From Yamadazyma tenuis (taxonomy: Eukaryota > Ascomycota > Pichiomycetes > Serinales > Debaryomycetaceae): DNA of 64,000 bases. The notes under the pieces were generated by a model. That model had not been told where the DNA came from. It made no database searches and worked only from the letters and a program-made list of their open reading frames with translations. The stretch is taken from the NCBI RefSeq assembly GCF_029203305.1, contig NC_089461.1, positions 1,674,001-1,738,000 on the forward strand, given 5' to 3'. The first letter of the stretch is position 1; every line of letters begins with the position of its first letter. Of the stretch, positions 8,516-17,838 are shown in pieces. Both the position numbers and the translations under genes were made by a program.

Positions 8516-11500
8516 TTAATCGTCAAATAAGCTCTTCGTAGGGGAAACTATAGTGAAACCCTGAAGCTTGCCTCCTTTAGCATTGAGAGAACTGCTTGCA
8601 ATGGACGAGTTTCCGTATCTTTCTCTAAGCTTCTCGTTCATGCTCATCTGTTCTTTCAATCTACTCTCTAGCATCTTCAACTTTTCACTGGCCAATTTCA
8701 TCTCATAACTATGACTAGAGTTCAATTTGGTAACCACTTCTCTAAGGTCATCTCTTTGTTTCTTCAAGGAGTTGATTTCGAATTGGTCTTCCGATTGGTT
8801 CATGTCTTCGTTGTAAGAGTCGTTGAACGACGTAAAGCTGGAATTTTGCACCAATGACAAGACTCTCTGGTTCTTGGGGAGATGAGTTGGACTCAAGTTC
8901 GGAGATCTGTTGGGTGATAAGTTCTGTGAGTTCGTTTCCAAAGTAGCCAATCTCTTCTCAAGTTCTGGCACCACACTCAACTTCAACTCGGCATTCTCCT
9001 TCAAGAGTTCATTATATCTGTTAAGTAAATTGGTGTCTTCTTTGGTGGTCATTTGTTGGTTGGATATTTCATCTTCTCTTGATTGATATTCATTCAACTT
9101 ATCCTGCAATTGGTTGCATAAATCGTTCTTCAAAATCAATTGTCGGTGCAACTCGGTCTTCTCGTAGTTCAACTTCAATGGGCTTGGAGTCTGGCCGTGC
9201 TCCATCAACAAAGCATGTTCTTCGCTGATGAATCTTAATCTTCTTTCTTTGGTGAGCTTGTCTTGAAGGTCACTGAGGGCCTTCAGCTTTTCTCTAATCT
9301 CTTTTTCCAAAACACCTGAAGCTGTGCCTTGAGAATTGCCTTGTGAAGGCTTTCTGATCTGAGATTCCAACTTCAATTCTCTTCTGATAGATGATGCCAA
9401 TTCAGTTGTGACCAATTCCAATTCGTTAAGCAAGTCATTGTTGGCAGTCATGATTCCCAACTCTTCTTTCGTAAACTTCACAGGAGTTGGGTTGATAACT
9501 GGTGGTGGTGCTTGTAATGAAATACGTCTGGCACTATTACGTCTTGATGATGTTGGAGTGGAAGTCAAAGAGTTACGTTTAGATGAACGAGCTGAACTTT
9601 CGTGGAAACTGTCTTCATCTTCTGCAATACTTCCTCTTTTAGACTTGGAGAGTCTCTTGAAAATGTTTATCCTCGAACCCCGTTTCTCCTTTGCACCTAC
9701 TACTTCCGACGTCTTGATCTCGATGCTCTCATTGCCAGGGCTTTCAACTAATGTAGAGTCAGTGATGTTTTTCATATCAGCCTTTTCGATTTCAGCCTTT
9801 TCAATGTTGACCGATGAAGTATTGGCAGTAGAAGGATTCGTTTGGTAGTTTTCCTTTGAGGCACTCAGGCTACTCTTTACCGAAGAATCGTTGCTCTTTA
9901 TTTGAACGTTTTCAACTTGGTTGGAAAGCTGCGATGACTTTCCAAATGAAGCACTTCTAAAATTGTGGAAAGCAGTGTTTTCAGTCAAAGATCTTATTGA
10001 CTGTTGCTTGCTGATTGGCTTAGGCGAGCTTGTTCCGTTCCAGGTATCGTCATCTTCATTCTCAGTATCAATATCACTAGTCAAGTCCACGTCTATAGTC
10101 TTGTTTGAATCTTCGGGAGTCGAGGTGTTTTGTAAAGAAGCACTTTTTCCGCTATCTTTAGAAGTAAATGAGTCCCGGATATTAGGAGATGGTAAATTCT
10201 TAGTAGGGGAGTTGAGATCATTGGCCGTGTAGTAAACATCACTGGAAGTGGACTCGTTAACGGCAGTGGCTCCCAATTGGTTGAATTTATCCTGGTTGCC
10301 GTATAAATGCTTGTTGATTTCATCACTTCCGCTCTTACTTAAAACATCCATTTCCCTACTTTGTCTGATATTGAACGAAGGAGACGTTTCATTGCTGTTT
10401 ACGTAGCCGTTGAGGGGACTACTGTTTGTTGGAGTATTAGGTAGAGTTTCTTCCTCGATATCATTATTGTTGAACAAGTTCAACTTCCGCAATCTCATGG
10501 AGTTACTCTTCTTCAATGTGGATTTTCTAGAAAGCAGGAAAGCATCAGTGTCTTCTTCATTGTCAAATTTGTAAACCATATCATCGTCATCTTCGTTTTC
10601 TTCCAAAGCCAAAGGAGGAGGAATACGTCTTGACTTTGATGTTTGGGAGTTCACATCATTTAAAGTATGCTGGTCTTCCTCTTCTCTTTCCTCGACCACG
10701 TTCATGAGAGAATCGCTTGAGTTGTGGTTGTCTGGGGTGGAAAGATTTCCACCTTGAACGTATATCTGACTGTTCATTTGCCCGTTGGGGTGACCGTTCA
10801 TCGGGTACCCATTCATCATTGGCTGGCCATACATTTGTCCATTCATCATTTGTCCATTCATCATTTGTCCACTCATCATTTGACCATTCATCATTTGTCC
10901 ACTCATCATTTGACCGTTCATCATTGGTTGGCCGTACAGTTGCCCATTCACCATTTGACTGTTTGTCGTAGGCATCCCATTCATAGGAATCCGTGCATTC
11001 ATCTGCCCGTGCATCGGTACTCCGTTCATCATCGGGTTCTGGTTGGTCATGGACATTGATCGGGGCATGTTCGGGTTCATTCCCATTTGCATCTGGTTCA
11101 TATGTATGGGCACCCCACTGGGCATATACCCTTGCATTGGGTTGCCCGTCCGTAAGGACATGGCACGCGGGCCATTGGGAGTACTACTGCCCTGCGGCAT
11201 CCCCATCGACATGGTTCTAGGAGGATTGCCGTTGCTAAACGAGTTGAAGGACATGGCTCTTGGATCTTGGTTCTGATTTGACATGGGATTACCGCCGGCC
11301 AACGACATGGCCCGTGCTCCGTTGGTCAAGTGCATCTTCATCTGGTGGTTCATCTGTTTTCTATACTGGATGTTATTTTTGGAGGAACCTCCGGTGCTCA
11401 CCATAGGAATAATGGGAGTAGTGTCTAACGTTTTGGTTCCAGTCATGCCGTAGGGGCCTCTATCTCGGATATGGGAAATATCATCAAACGAGACGCTGCC

Positions 11501-11806
11501 CGTCAAGTCCTGAATATCTGCACCCTTTTCTTCATCAAATTGAGCCATCCCTCCGTCTACTCCTTTATTCCTCCGGAAGAGCTTGTTCATCGACATGGCC
11601 GATACAGACGTCATGGATGCCTTCCTTGACCCTGGCATGTGCGACTGAGATGTCATGGAGAAATTGGGGCTTATTAGGTCGTTGGTACTGGTGTATTGCA
11701 GTTGATACATCTGTTGATGGCTTGCCACTGGGTTGTTTCCAAAGTCTCCTCGATGCGTGTTGGGGGACCGGGTTTTATTTGTATAGGCGGCGGTTCCAGC
11801 GTCCAT
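8516..11806 (-). CDS. large Met/Asn/Ser-rich coiled-coil protein, possibly eisosome Seg1-like
   Basis: This is an uninterrupted 1096-residue ORF. Residues 1-150 are disordered. Residues 160-255 contain five R-[ATS]-M-S-[LFM] motifs (R165, R183, R197, R214, R249). Residues 230-350 are extremely Met/Asn/Gly/Gln-rich and include six perfect five-residue repeats. Residues 365-740 are acidic and Ser-rich, with a basic patch near 735-770 (RRNSARR). Residues 790-1080 form long coiled coils. The architecture and the phrase ELASSIRRELKLE before the coiled coil remind me of fungal Seg1-type eisosome scaffolds, but that is a low-confidence impression. The 1.1 kb of empty DNA upstream suggests a large promoter. 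Confidence 0.55.
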   Translation of the reverse strand: MDAGTAAYTNKTRSPNTHRGDFGNNPVASHQQMYQLQYTSTNDLISPNFSMTSQSHMPGSRKASMTSVSAMSMNKLFRRNKGVDGGMAQFDEEKGADIQDLTGSVSFDDISHIRDRGPYGMTGTKTLDTTPIIPMVSTGGSSKNNIQYRKQMNHQMKMHLTNGARAMSLAGGNPMSNQNQDPRAMSFNSFSNGNPPRTMSMGMPQGSSTPNGPRAMSLRTGNPMQGYMPSGVPIHMNQMQMGMNPNMPRSMSMTNQNPMMNGVPMHGQMNARIPMNGMPTTNSQMVNGQLYGQPMMNGQMMSGQMMNGQMMSGQMMNGQMMNGQMYGQPMMNGYPMNGHPNGQMNSQIYVQGGNLSTPDNHNSSDSLMNVVEEREEEDQHTLNDVNSQTSKSRRIPPPLALEENEDDDDMVYKFDNEEDTDAFLLSRKSTLKKSNSMRLRKLNLFNNNDIEEETLPNTPTNSSPLNGYVNSNETSPSFNIRQSREMDVLSKSGSDEINKHLYGNQDKFNQLGATAVNESTSSDVYYTANDLNSPTKNLPSPNIRDSFTSKDSGKSASLQNTSTPEDSNKTIDVDLTSDIDTENEDDDTWNGTSSPKPISKQQSIRSLTENTAFHNFRSASFGKSSQLSNQVENVQIKSNDSSVKSSLSASKENYQTNPSTANTSSVNIEKAEIEKADMKNITDSTLVESPGNESIEIKTSEVVGAKEKRGSRINIFKRLSKSKRGSIAEDEDSFHESSARSSKRNSLTSTPTSSRRNSARRISLQAPPPVINPTPVKFTKEELGIMTANNDLLNELELVTTELASSIRRELKLESQIRKPSQGNSQGTASGVLEKEIREKLKALSDLQDKLTKERRLRFISEEHALLMEHGQTPSPLKLNYEKTELHRQLILKNDLCNQLQDKLNEYQSREDEISNQQMTTKEDTNLLNRYNELLKENAELKLSVVPELEKRLATLETNSQNLSPNRSPNLSPTHLPKNQRVLSLVQNSSFTSFNDSYNEDMNQSEDQFEINSLKKQRDDLREVVTKLNSSHSYEMKLASEKLKMLESRLKEQMSMNEKLRERYGNSSIASSSLNAKGGKLQGFTIVSPTKSLFDD
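10835..10924 (-). repeat. six tandem 15-bp units encoding MM[N/S]GQ
   Basis: Residues 295-324 of the overlapping protein are six perfect five-residue units (MMNGQ or MMSGQ). Each is a 15-bp DNA unit of the form TTGTCCATTCATCAT as read on the plus strand. Degenerate copies flank the block (QLYGQPMMNG, MYGQPMMNG). The in-frame array would be expected to vary in copy number between strains. Confidence 0.9.
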
Positions 11807-12889
11807 CGTGGTGGAGTTATTGTGTTATGTATGGCTTTGTACTTGTGAAAGGAGCAATATAGTGGGAATTCGGTTCTTGAGATCCTTTAGTTTGTGGCTG
11901 CAGTGAAGGGTACAAAGAGGGGAGCAATGAGTTAAACGGAACAACAGACGGATGATTTGTTGGGTGTATACGATTTTGGTTATAGCAATGAAAGACAGCT
12001 AGCGAATGTGGGTTTTGATCAAACAGTACAAAAAGCTAGTAGTGGTATCGATCAGATTTAACAAGAAAAAATTTTGGTTATTTTTGCGCAAATTGGGTGA
12101 GAGAAAAATCTACTGCGCTAACATGAAACCGCCAAGGGATCTCCGGAACTTGACGTAGGAGCCCAAATACGCTTATTCTAGCATGGTGATAAGTTCACTG
12201 ATTATTTGTATGAGTATACATGGTTCCGAGTGGGGTCCGTGCTGCATCCATACATCTGTGTACTATTTAGCGTCATTATTAGCACCGATGCAAAAAAAAG
12301 ACAGACGCGATCGCTCCTACCAAAAATTTCACCTAGTGCCGGTTTTATTTTACGGGTGCGAAAAATCTCCAAGGGGCGGGAGATTTTTAGTGGGATCAGG
12401 AACCAGGAGACAAGGTAGATTTAGGTCGAGAATGTATTAATGTGGTATGAATCAGTGGGATATGGAATTGGATGGGGTATTTGAAGTGCAGTGGGTGTTT
12501 GCCATACATATTTGCCATGATAGGTGTGCCAATTCGACTGGCATCAACAGTAGCCGTTTCCACTGTAGATGAAAATCGGTAGAGAAAAGACTTGCAATTA
12601 AACCTTTCTTCGATCCTTTCTGAGCGTTGGTACTCTTTAGAATTGACAGAAACTAAGACGAGTTCGGGTAATTTAGTGCTGCTTTACGAGATATGAGCAT
12701 TGTACGTCCATCCTCTGCCTTTGCAAAATAAGAAATGTGGTAATCGCGGTGTAGCATTGTAATAAAGTCGGAATACTTCTACTTATTCAATATAGCTACA
12801 TTTATTCGACAAAATGAACTGTGCTGTTTGCTGCAACAAATAGACACTTTATAACTAATAGTTCATGATTCTATTCACCTCATGAACGA
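11807..12889. other. 1.08-kb intergenic region, no gene seen
   Basis: This is AT-rich DNA upstream of the Met-rich coiled-coil gene. It contains an A8 run near 12292 and an AGGGG (STRE-like) core in CAAGGGGCGGG near 12370. Two overlapping plus-strand ORFs of 70-85 codons (12183-12440) share the region in different frames; they have no recognisable features and are probably chance. No RNA gene was seen. Confidence 0.5.
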
Positions 12890-13183
12890 TTACACTTCGT
12901 TTTTATCCCCATTTATCTCGGCTGAACCATATACATCAATTTCAATATAGTCATCACTGTCTTCGAATTCATAACTAACCTTTGTCCCCGCAGATAAGTC
13001 GCTCACAACACAACCTGAACTGTTACAGTCGATAAACATGGACACTGTTTGCACATAACTTGGTTCACTTTCAGTAGATGTACAAAATTCAGTACCACAA
13101 GTAAACGTCGTGTTAGTTCCCTCTGCCGTACAACTAGCGAACAAAGTCAAAAAAAAAATAAGAACCACAACATCGGACTCCAT
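12890..13183 (-). CDS. small secreted Cys-containing protein candidate
   Basis: This 97-residue ORF has an ATG at 13183 and a textbook signal peptide: residues 1-20 are MESDVVVLIFFLTLFASCTA, followed by EGTNTT. The mature part has four cysteines (FTC, EFC, FIDC, SGC) and is acidic. Its C-terminal half (VSYEFED then IDVYGSAEI) resembles the end of the upstream broken gene (FSYSEYGD then IGAYGSTKL), which suggests a tandem paralogue. The start lies inside the 3' end of that pseudogene, in another frame, next to a 10-base T run. It may therefore be a genuine small gene or a frameshifted remnant. Function unknown. Confidence 0.4.
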   Translation of the reverse strand: MESDVVVLIFFLTLFASCTAEGTNTTFTCGTEFCTSTESEPSYVQTVSMFIDCNSSGCVVSDLSAGTKVSYEFEDSDDYIEIDVYGSAEINGDKNEV

Positions 13184-13831
13184 TTATGTCTATTGGCTGC
13201 GCTTTTTGATTTCTTCACGCCACTAGATGGTTTTAACTTGGTAGATCCATAAGCCCCGATCGTTAAATCGCCATATTCACTATATGAGAAGTTTCTAGTA
13301 ATATTGAAACCTGTATTATTGAAAAAATAACCGGAATTACTGCAAGTGAATTTCAACGGGAAAGAAGTATTAGTAGTGACAAGTTTCAAGCTCATTTTGC
13401 TTTTCAAATCTAACATGTATGCTGTTCCAGCTTTATTTATAATTTGGGGACGGGTTTGAAAAAGCGGGAATTGGCCGTGCTTTACAGTGGTTTAAGATCA
13501 TTCGTATAAAGTTGCTTACTCATTTTATTCTTCACTGGTTTACCAACTTCGTCGTATAATACTAAAAATAACCTAGTAGCCAATTTCCGTCTTGAAAGAT
13601 TTCCGCAAAAGGAGAAAGTTGTATAGAAGGTCTTATTGTAGCAGCTATATGACTTCCTAAAGTTCAATTTATATGTAAGTAGTTTATTGCATTCAGTTCT
13701 TGGTAACCGTGAAACTGGAATACGACCTGTTTAAGCTGACAAATATTTGAAGATCATTAAAATAAACCAAACACAGAAATATTAAAAAGGGAAGCGATGG
13801 TTAAAAGATTAAGGAGAGATGTGACTCCCAT
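13147..13831 (-). pseudogene. decayed secreted protein gene with several frameshifts
   Basis: On the reverse strand an ATG at 13831 opens a good signal peptide (MGVTSLLNLLTIAS, then a hydrophobic core), but that frame stops at 24 codons. Coding-like sequence then continues through three more segments in shifted frames. One has FVSLNRSYSSFTVTKN. A Cys-containing segment at about 13482-13700 has YTTFSFCGNLS. A segment at about 13147-13491 ends in a Ser/Lys-rich linker and a short hydrophobic tail (MLWFLFFF) that could be a weak GPI-attachment signal. Each segment ends just past where the next becomes coding-like, the usual pattern of a gene broken by small indels. I do not recognise the family. 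Chance open frames are the alternative. Confidence 0.45.
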
Positions 13832-14109
13832 TAAAGATAAGGCATAAAGCTAATTTCATTAAAGAATTGAAAATAGATAAGAATGTAAAAACTAGATAAT
13901 GCGACAAGGAGTTGTGCTATTTCCTATTGCCTTGGAAAACACTGGTAGGGTAGGTGCTCCCAGTGGTATAGTGAATCTTCTGCTTAGGGCTATCCTCTGC
14001 CATGAGCTCTCGCTACCATGAGCTACGGCTGGTACACATATCATTAATTCAAGTCACTGTTACCATTGTGCACTGCTCGTGCTGCTCCTTGTACTCACCT
14101 TGTGCTCTC

Positions 14110-14499
14110 CTATGGATCGTGGCCCACCACCAACCCCACTACACGATACCGCTTGCGAAAAAACTGGATCCACTTGTCCACCGCCTGATGCTGCTTATCA
14201 CTGAAATCATCTGTGCTCCAGGTATCTACCGCCTCGTCACCATCCTTTCGTATCACCAACTTGTTTAGCCCCAACAACCGGGTGACATCTCTGCCTACCA
14301 ATTTGTGATACGACTTGCCAGGCCCATAGTTTTTGGGGTTGGACGTGACATCGTACACGAATCCTCTTATCGCTAAATAGATTTCGGGCTTGTGGGAACC
14401 GTCATACGCCGCTAGCTCCGGTCGGGTGAACATTGGGAGTTTATTGATGTCGACTGACGTGTTATACTGCTCAATCTCTTGGTTCTCCGTGCCAAACAT
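14110..14499 (-). CDS. cytochrome b5-like heme-binding protein of the MAPR/Dap1 group
   Basis: The 129-residue protein contains the MAPR-type cytochrome b5 fold: FTRPELAAYDGSHKPEIYLA, then AIRGFVYDVTS, then YGPGKSYHKLVGRDVTRLLG. This matches the Dap1/progesterone-receptor-membrane-component pattern, in which Tyr residues replace the axial His pair of classical b5. There is no N-terminal membrane anchor, unlike vertebrate PGRMC1. Family members bind heme and can support P450 enzymes of sterol synthesis. Whether this is Dap1 itself or a second, soluble MAPR protein cannot be told from sequence alone. The start is the ATG at 14499; the longer open frame begins only at a TTG. SNP1 diverges 115 bp away. 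Confidence 0.8.
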   Translation of the reverse strand: MFGTENQEIEQYNTSVDINKLPMFTRPELAAYDGSHKPEIYLAIRGFVYDVTSNPKNYGPGKSYHKLVGRDVTRLLGLNKLVIRKDGDEAVDTWSTDDFSDKQHQAVDKWIQFFRKRYRVVGLVVGHDP

Positions 14500-14614
14500 A
14501 CTGTGGATATTTGTAGTCACCACAGTGTGCAAATGAGATTATCACTAGTATTTTCGCGGTGTGGTAATAGTGCGCGCTACTTCTTGTACTCTTCGCAAAC
14601 CCAGTTTTCTCAAG

Positions 14615-15580
14615 ATGCAACAGCCAGATCAGTCCGAACGGTACCCTGCCGCCATTCAGAAGCTCTTCCGGCCACGGCTCCCTCTACCGTTCATCCCACC
14701 CACCGACTATGCCAGCAATACTCGAAAAACTGCCTCCATAACCCCCATTCTGGCCTATGCCTTACTCATACGAAACTACGTGGACCAGGAGCTACCACAA
14801 ATCGAAGCCGAGCGCCAGTCGCCTGACAAAACACCCTTCCAGATCCAGGCCGAGAAGACTCAGCGCCGCCGCCTCGACATCCAGAAATCCCGCCAGCGGC
14901 AGCTTACAGACTGGAATAACCCCGAACTTCTTCTCCAAAACGAAAAAGACTTCATGAAAGACCCGTACCGTACGGTGTTTGTGTCACGGTTGGACTACTC
15001 GCTCGGGGAGATCGACGTTTCCAAGCACTTCTCCCGGTTCGGGCCCATCGAATCCGTCAGAATCATCCGAAGCTCATCTACCGGCAAATCTAGAGGATAC
15101 GGGTTTATAGTGTTTGAAAAAGACACCGATGCCAAAAGTTGCATACGTGAGCTAGCACCAACCGGCCTTAAGATCGGACCCGGCTCCCGTACTATCTTGG
15201 TCGACATGGAGCGAGGACGACTTGTGCGCAACTGGCTCCCCAGACGTCTCGGCGGTGGACTAGGAGGAAGACACTACACCAAACCCAACTCGCGGTTTTC
15301 GACCAACGCCTCAGCCGCCGCCTCGGGAAGAAAATTGAACTTGTCCATGAACCCTTACCAGCAGGAGTTCAAACCGAGGTCGTCTGCCCCTCCAGGCGCA
15401 TCTGCGGTCCCATCTCAAACTGCATTCACATCGCATCCAGGGTTTTCAACTACCACTACAACCAAACCACTGGCTTCCACGTCGGCGAAGGACCGCTACG
15501 GCAAGTACTCGCTGTATGCACCGCAATCTGCCGCCAGCTCGGCTCAGCGCTCTAGCAAAAGCATTAGACAACCTAAATAG
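14615..15580 (+). CDS. SNP1: U1 snRNP 70K protein
   Basis: The 321-residue protein matches U1-70K. An N-terminal segment begins near FRPRLPLPFIPP, the region that wraps the U1 snRNP core. One RRM follows at about residues 118-200, with RNP2 VFVSRLDY and RNP1 KSRGYGFIVF, and then a Gly/Arg/Ser-rich tail. It binds stem-loop I of U1 snRNA and helps recognise 5' splice sites in the nucleus. The ATG at 15 codons into the longer open frame (14615) is chosen because family homology begins just after it and the upstream part starts with GTG. The tail lacks the long RS domain of animals, as usual in yeasts. YRB2 follows on the same strand after 73 bp. Confidence 0.92.
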   Translation: MQQPDQSERYPAAIQKLFRPRLPLPFIPPTDYASNTRKTASITPILAYALLIRNYVDQELPQIEAERQSPDKTPFQIQAEKTQRRRLDIQKSRQRQLTDWNNPELLLQNEKDFMKDPYRTVFVSRLDYSLGEIDVSKHFSRFGPIESVRIIRSSSTGKSRGYGFIVFEKDTDAKSCIRELAPTGLKIGPGSRTILVDMERGRLVRNWLPRRLGGGLGGRHYTKPNSRFSTNASAAASGRKLNLSMNPYQQEFKPRSSAPPGASAVPSQTAFTSHPGFSTTTTTKPLASTSAKDRYGKYSLYAPQSAASSAQRSSKSIRQPK

Positions 15581-15653
15581 ACCACTTCTCTCTCAATGCT
15601 CACGTTCCATTTTCCAGTTCAGTTTCGCATTCTCATTTTCTCCGTCAATACAA

Positions 15654-16805
15654 ATGTCTCTGGAAACCCATACTGGCACCAAAAGGAGCCTTGATACCGG
15701 AGACGGTGATACTAAGCGGTTAAAGCCGGAGCCTGGCTTATCGACTTCCACAGATGACTTGGAGTCGTTGAAACAGCTGATAAAAGCCGAACTTCTAGCA
15801 TCTTTTGAAGACAAGTTCGCCGCCATACACAGTGAACTAAACGACTTGAAAAACAAATACAACCTGCTCATCAAACCAAACCCGCCCCCATTGCCACCAC
15901 GTGACACATCCACAGTGGCCACCGCCCCCACCTTTGGCGCTGTCTCGAAACCTCCGGTGTTGAATCGAGTTTCTGAGAATGGAACCCCAGAACTATCCAA
16001 ACCAAAACACACATTTGGCGGAACCCTGTTCGACTTCAAGCCCGCTGTCGCTACCCCCACAACTTCGTTAGCCGACGAAAACCGAGTCACAGATACTCCA
16101 AAGGACAAGTCTGATGGCTCTACCAACTCCACTCCTGGTAAACATGTGTTTGGAGCTACCACGTCATTCGGCAACGCTTCTGTGTTGAACAAAATGGCGG
16201 AAAGAAAGAACGTCTTTGCCGACTTACCGTCTTCGGCTTCTGTCAATGCGGGCCTGGCCTCTTCGTTCGGTGCCAACACCAAATTTTCCAATGCATTCCG
16301 CAACTCTACTGCAAAGAAATCGTTTTTAGACGAGGAGCCACAAAAAGACTCAGAAGAAGAACCTCAGGATGGCCAGCCTTCTCAGCAGTACAAACAAGTG
16401 GACTTGGAGCCCGTCAAAAACACCACGGGTGAGGAAGATGAAAAGTCACATTTCAACTCACTTTGTAAGTTGTTTGAACTCGACTTTGAACATATGAAGG
16501 ACGGGTGGAAAGAACGTGGGTTGGGCCAGATACATTTGAACCAGTCGATCAAAGATCCTACACAGGTGAGGTTGGTGATGAGGTCGCACGGGTTATTGCG
16601 AGTGATATTAAACTCCAAGATCACCAAGAATACCGAAACTCACAAGGGGCTAGAGGCCAGCTTGACACCTGGAAAGTTCTTTCGGTTCAATGCGGTTAAT
16701 GAGTGTGGGCAGCCAGTGCAGTATTTGTTGAAGTTTTCTAACGAGGGACTTCGAGATGACTTGGTGGAGAAGATTGAGAATTTAAAGGACCAGATGGAGA
16801 AGTAG
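15654..16805 (+). CDS. YRB2: Ran-binding nucleoporin-like protein (Yrb2 type)
   Basis: The 383-residue protein has a charged N-terminus with a nuclear-localisation-like KRSLDTGDGDTKRLKP. A short coiled coil lies at about 40-75, and scattered FG-type motifs at about 105-220 (FGAV, FGGTLFDF, FGATTSFG, SFGAN). A Ran-binding domain forms the C-terminus at about 250-383 (GWKERGLGQIHLN, then LRVILNSKI). Yrb2 and its relatives (S. pombe Hba1, animal RanBP3/Nup50 group) bind Ran-GTP and assist Crm1-dependent export. Nup2 has the same domain order but is larger. The start is the ATG at 15654; the longer open frame overlaps the SNP1 end and lacks an ATG start. Confidence 0.82.
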   Translation: MSLETHTGTKRSLDTGDGDTKRLKPEPGLSTSTDDLESLKQLIKAELLASFEDKFAAIHSELNDLKNKYNLLIKPNPPPLPPRDTSTVATAPTFGAVSKPPVLNRVSENGTPELSKPKHTFGGTLFDFKPAVATPTTSLADENRVTDTPKDKSDGSTNSTPGKHVFGATTSFGNASVLNKMAERKNVFADLPSSASVNAGLASSFGANTKFSNAFRNSTAKKSFLDEEPQKDSEEEPQDGQPSQQYKQVDLEPVKNTTGEEDEKSHFNSLCKLFELDFEHMKDGWKERGLGQIHLNQSIKDPTQVRLVMRSHGLLRVILNSKITKNTETHKGLEASLTPGKFFRFNAVNECGQPVQYLLKFSNEGLRDDLVEKIENLKDQMEK

Positions 16806-16959
16806 AGCCCAAAGCGAAGAGAAGTCGAACACAGACTCCTTGTACTATTTACTGCTCGCTACTTGTATACTTATAAAGTCGGTAAATACAACTGTGCTAC
16901 ACTTGTAGTACTAAATATAATATACATCTCATTGTACTCTTGAGTCTATACAATCTATG

Positions 16960-17745
16960 CTACTCTTTAATGAATGCTATGCTACAAATGGTCGAACCTT
17001 TGACTCCTCCGAACTCAAAAACCGGGTACGTGATCTTATCCCACACCTTCAACTCAGTCTCTTTAGTAATAATCTTCACCAACTCTTCTTCAGTGAAGTT
17101 ACACGACGTTATCAAAAGTATTGAGTCCCTGTGCATTAGCTTCTCCACCTGTGACCCATACACATCCATGCCTATTTTCCCATCAAGGTCTTCCACAGGT
17201 TCTTGGTTGAGTGCAATAGCATCCAAAGTCCCTTTGTCCAAAAGTATATCGTACTTTTCTCGATTTGCATCCAAAAAGTCGCTTTGTTTCTTCAACAAGT
17301 CCACTTGTTCAAATTCAAACCTTTGGTCTTCATACTTCTTGGATTTGATCTTGTTTGAGAAGTCCACTGACTCGGCAGAGTAGTCGATGCCCTTGAAGTT
17401 GTAATCGACTTGCACGTCTAACTCTTGCTCAAAGTCATCATACATCTGAAACAACAAATGGCCGTTGCCGGTTCCCAAGTCTATGATGTTTAAAGTATCA
17501 TAATGGCGTGGAAGCTCGCCGTCATTGATCTTCTGGATCAAAAACTCAATCATCTTCAGTTCTGCATCGGAATCATCGAACCAACACTCTCCTGTATCGT
17601 CTTCATTATGTTCAAAGTTGCCGATTTCTCGTTCATAAAATGTGTTCCAGCTGTTCTGTTAGTATCTCATGCATTTAAGGGGGAGGCTGTGTACATACTA
17701 TTCCTGTGTCCCCAATTTGGATGAATTAAGCCGTATATCACTCAT
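16960..17745 (-). CDS. EFM4: EF-1alpha lysine methyltransferase Efm4 (See1), with one intron
   Basis: Exon 1 is 17699-17745, the intron is 17651-17698 (48 nt), and exon 2 is 16960-17650; 245 residues. The intron has donor GTATGT, branch point TACTAAC and acceptor ACAG. Splicing joins KLGTQE to YWNTFYEREI, reproducing the conserved start of the family (KLGTKQYWNDFY in S. cerevisiae, from memory). An AG two bases after the branch sequence must be skipped in favour of the next AG. The protein is a class I SAM methyltransferase: motif I is IIDLGTGNGHLLF and the post-I acidic residue is in FKGIDYS. It modifies a lysine of translation elongation factor 1A. The unspliced open frame would lose the conserved N-terminus including ECWFDDSDAE. 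Confidence 0.9.
17651..17698 (-). other. EFM4 spliceosomal intron
   Basis: This is a 48-nt intron with donor GTATGT and branch sequence TACTAAC lying only about seven bases from the used acceptor (AACAG). A closer AG, two bases after TACTAAC, gives the wrong frame for the conserved YWN motif. The spacing is short for a budding yeast. Confidence 0.88.
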
Positions 17746-17838
17746 GCCAAAGGCCAGAGAAATTTTTCACGCACCTAACCGATAAGATGCGCAAACCCCA
17801 AATAAAACGCGTAAACACCAGCGCTTTGAACTGGAATC

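Noticed and set aside
12183..12440. Overlapping 70- and 85-codon ORFs in the promoter of the Met-rich gene
   Set aside because: They are in different frames over the same DNA, with no signal, domain or promoter evidence.
15593..16303. 236-codon ORF antisense to YRB2
   Set aside because: It is an antisense shadow of a gene with clear Ran-binding and FG features; no domain is seen in it.
16960..17553. Calling EFM4 as an intronless 197-residue protein from the ATG at 17553
   Set aside because: Upstream codons ECWFDDSDAE and YWNTFYEREI are conserved and a perfect intron joins them to a start at 17745.
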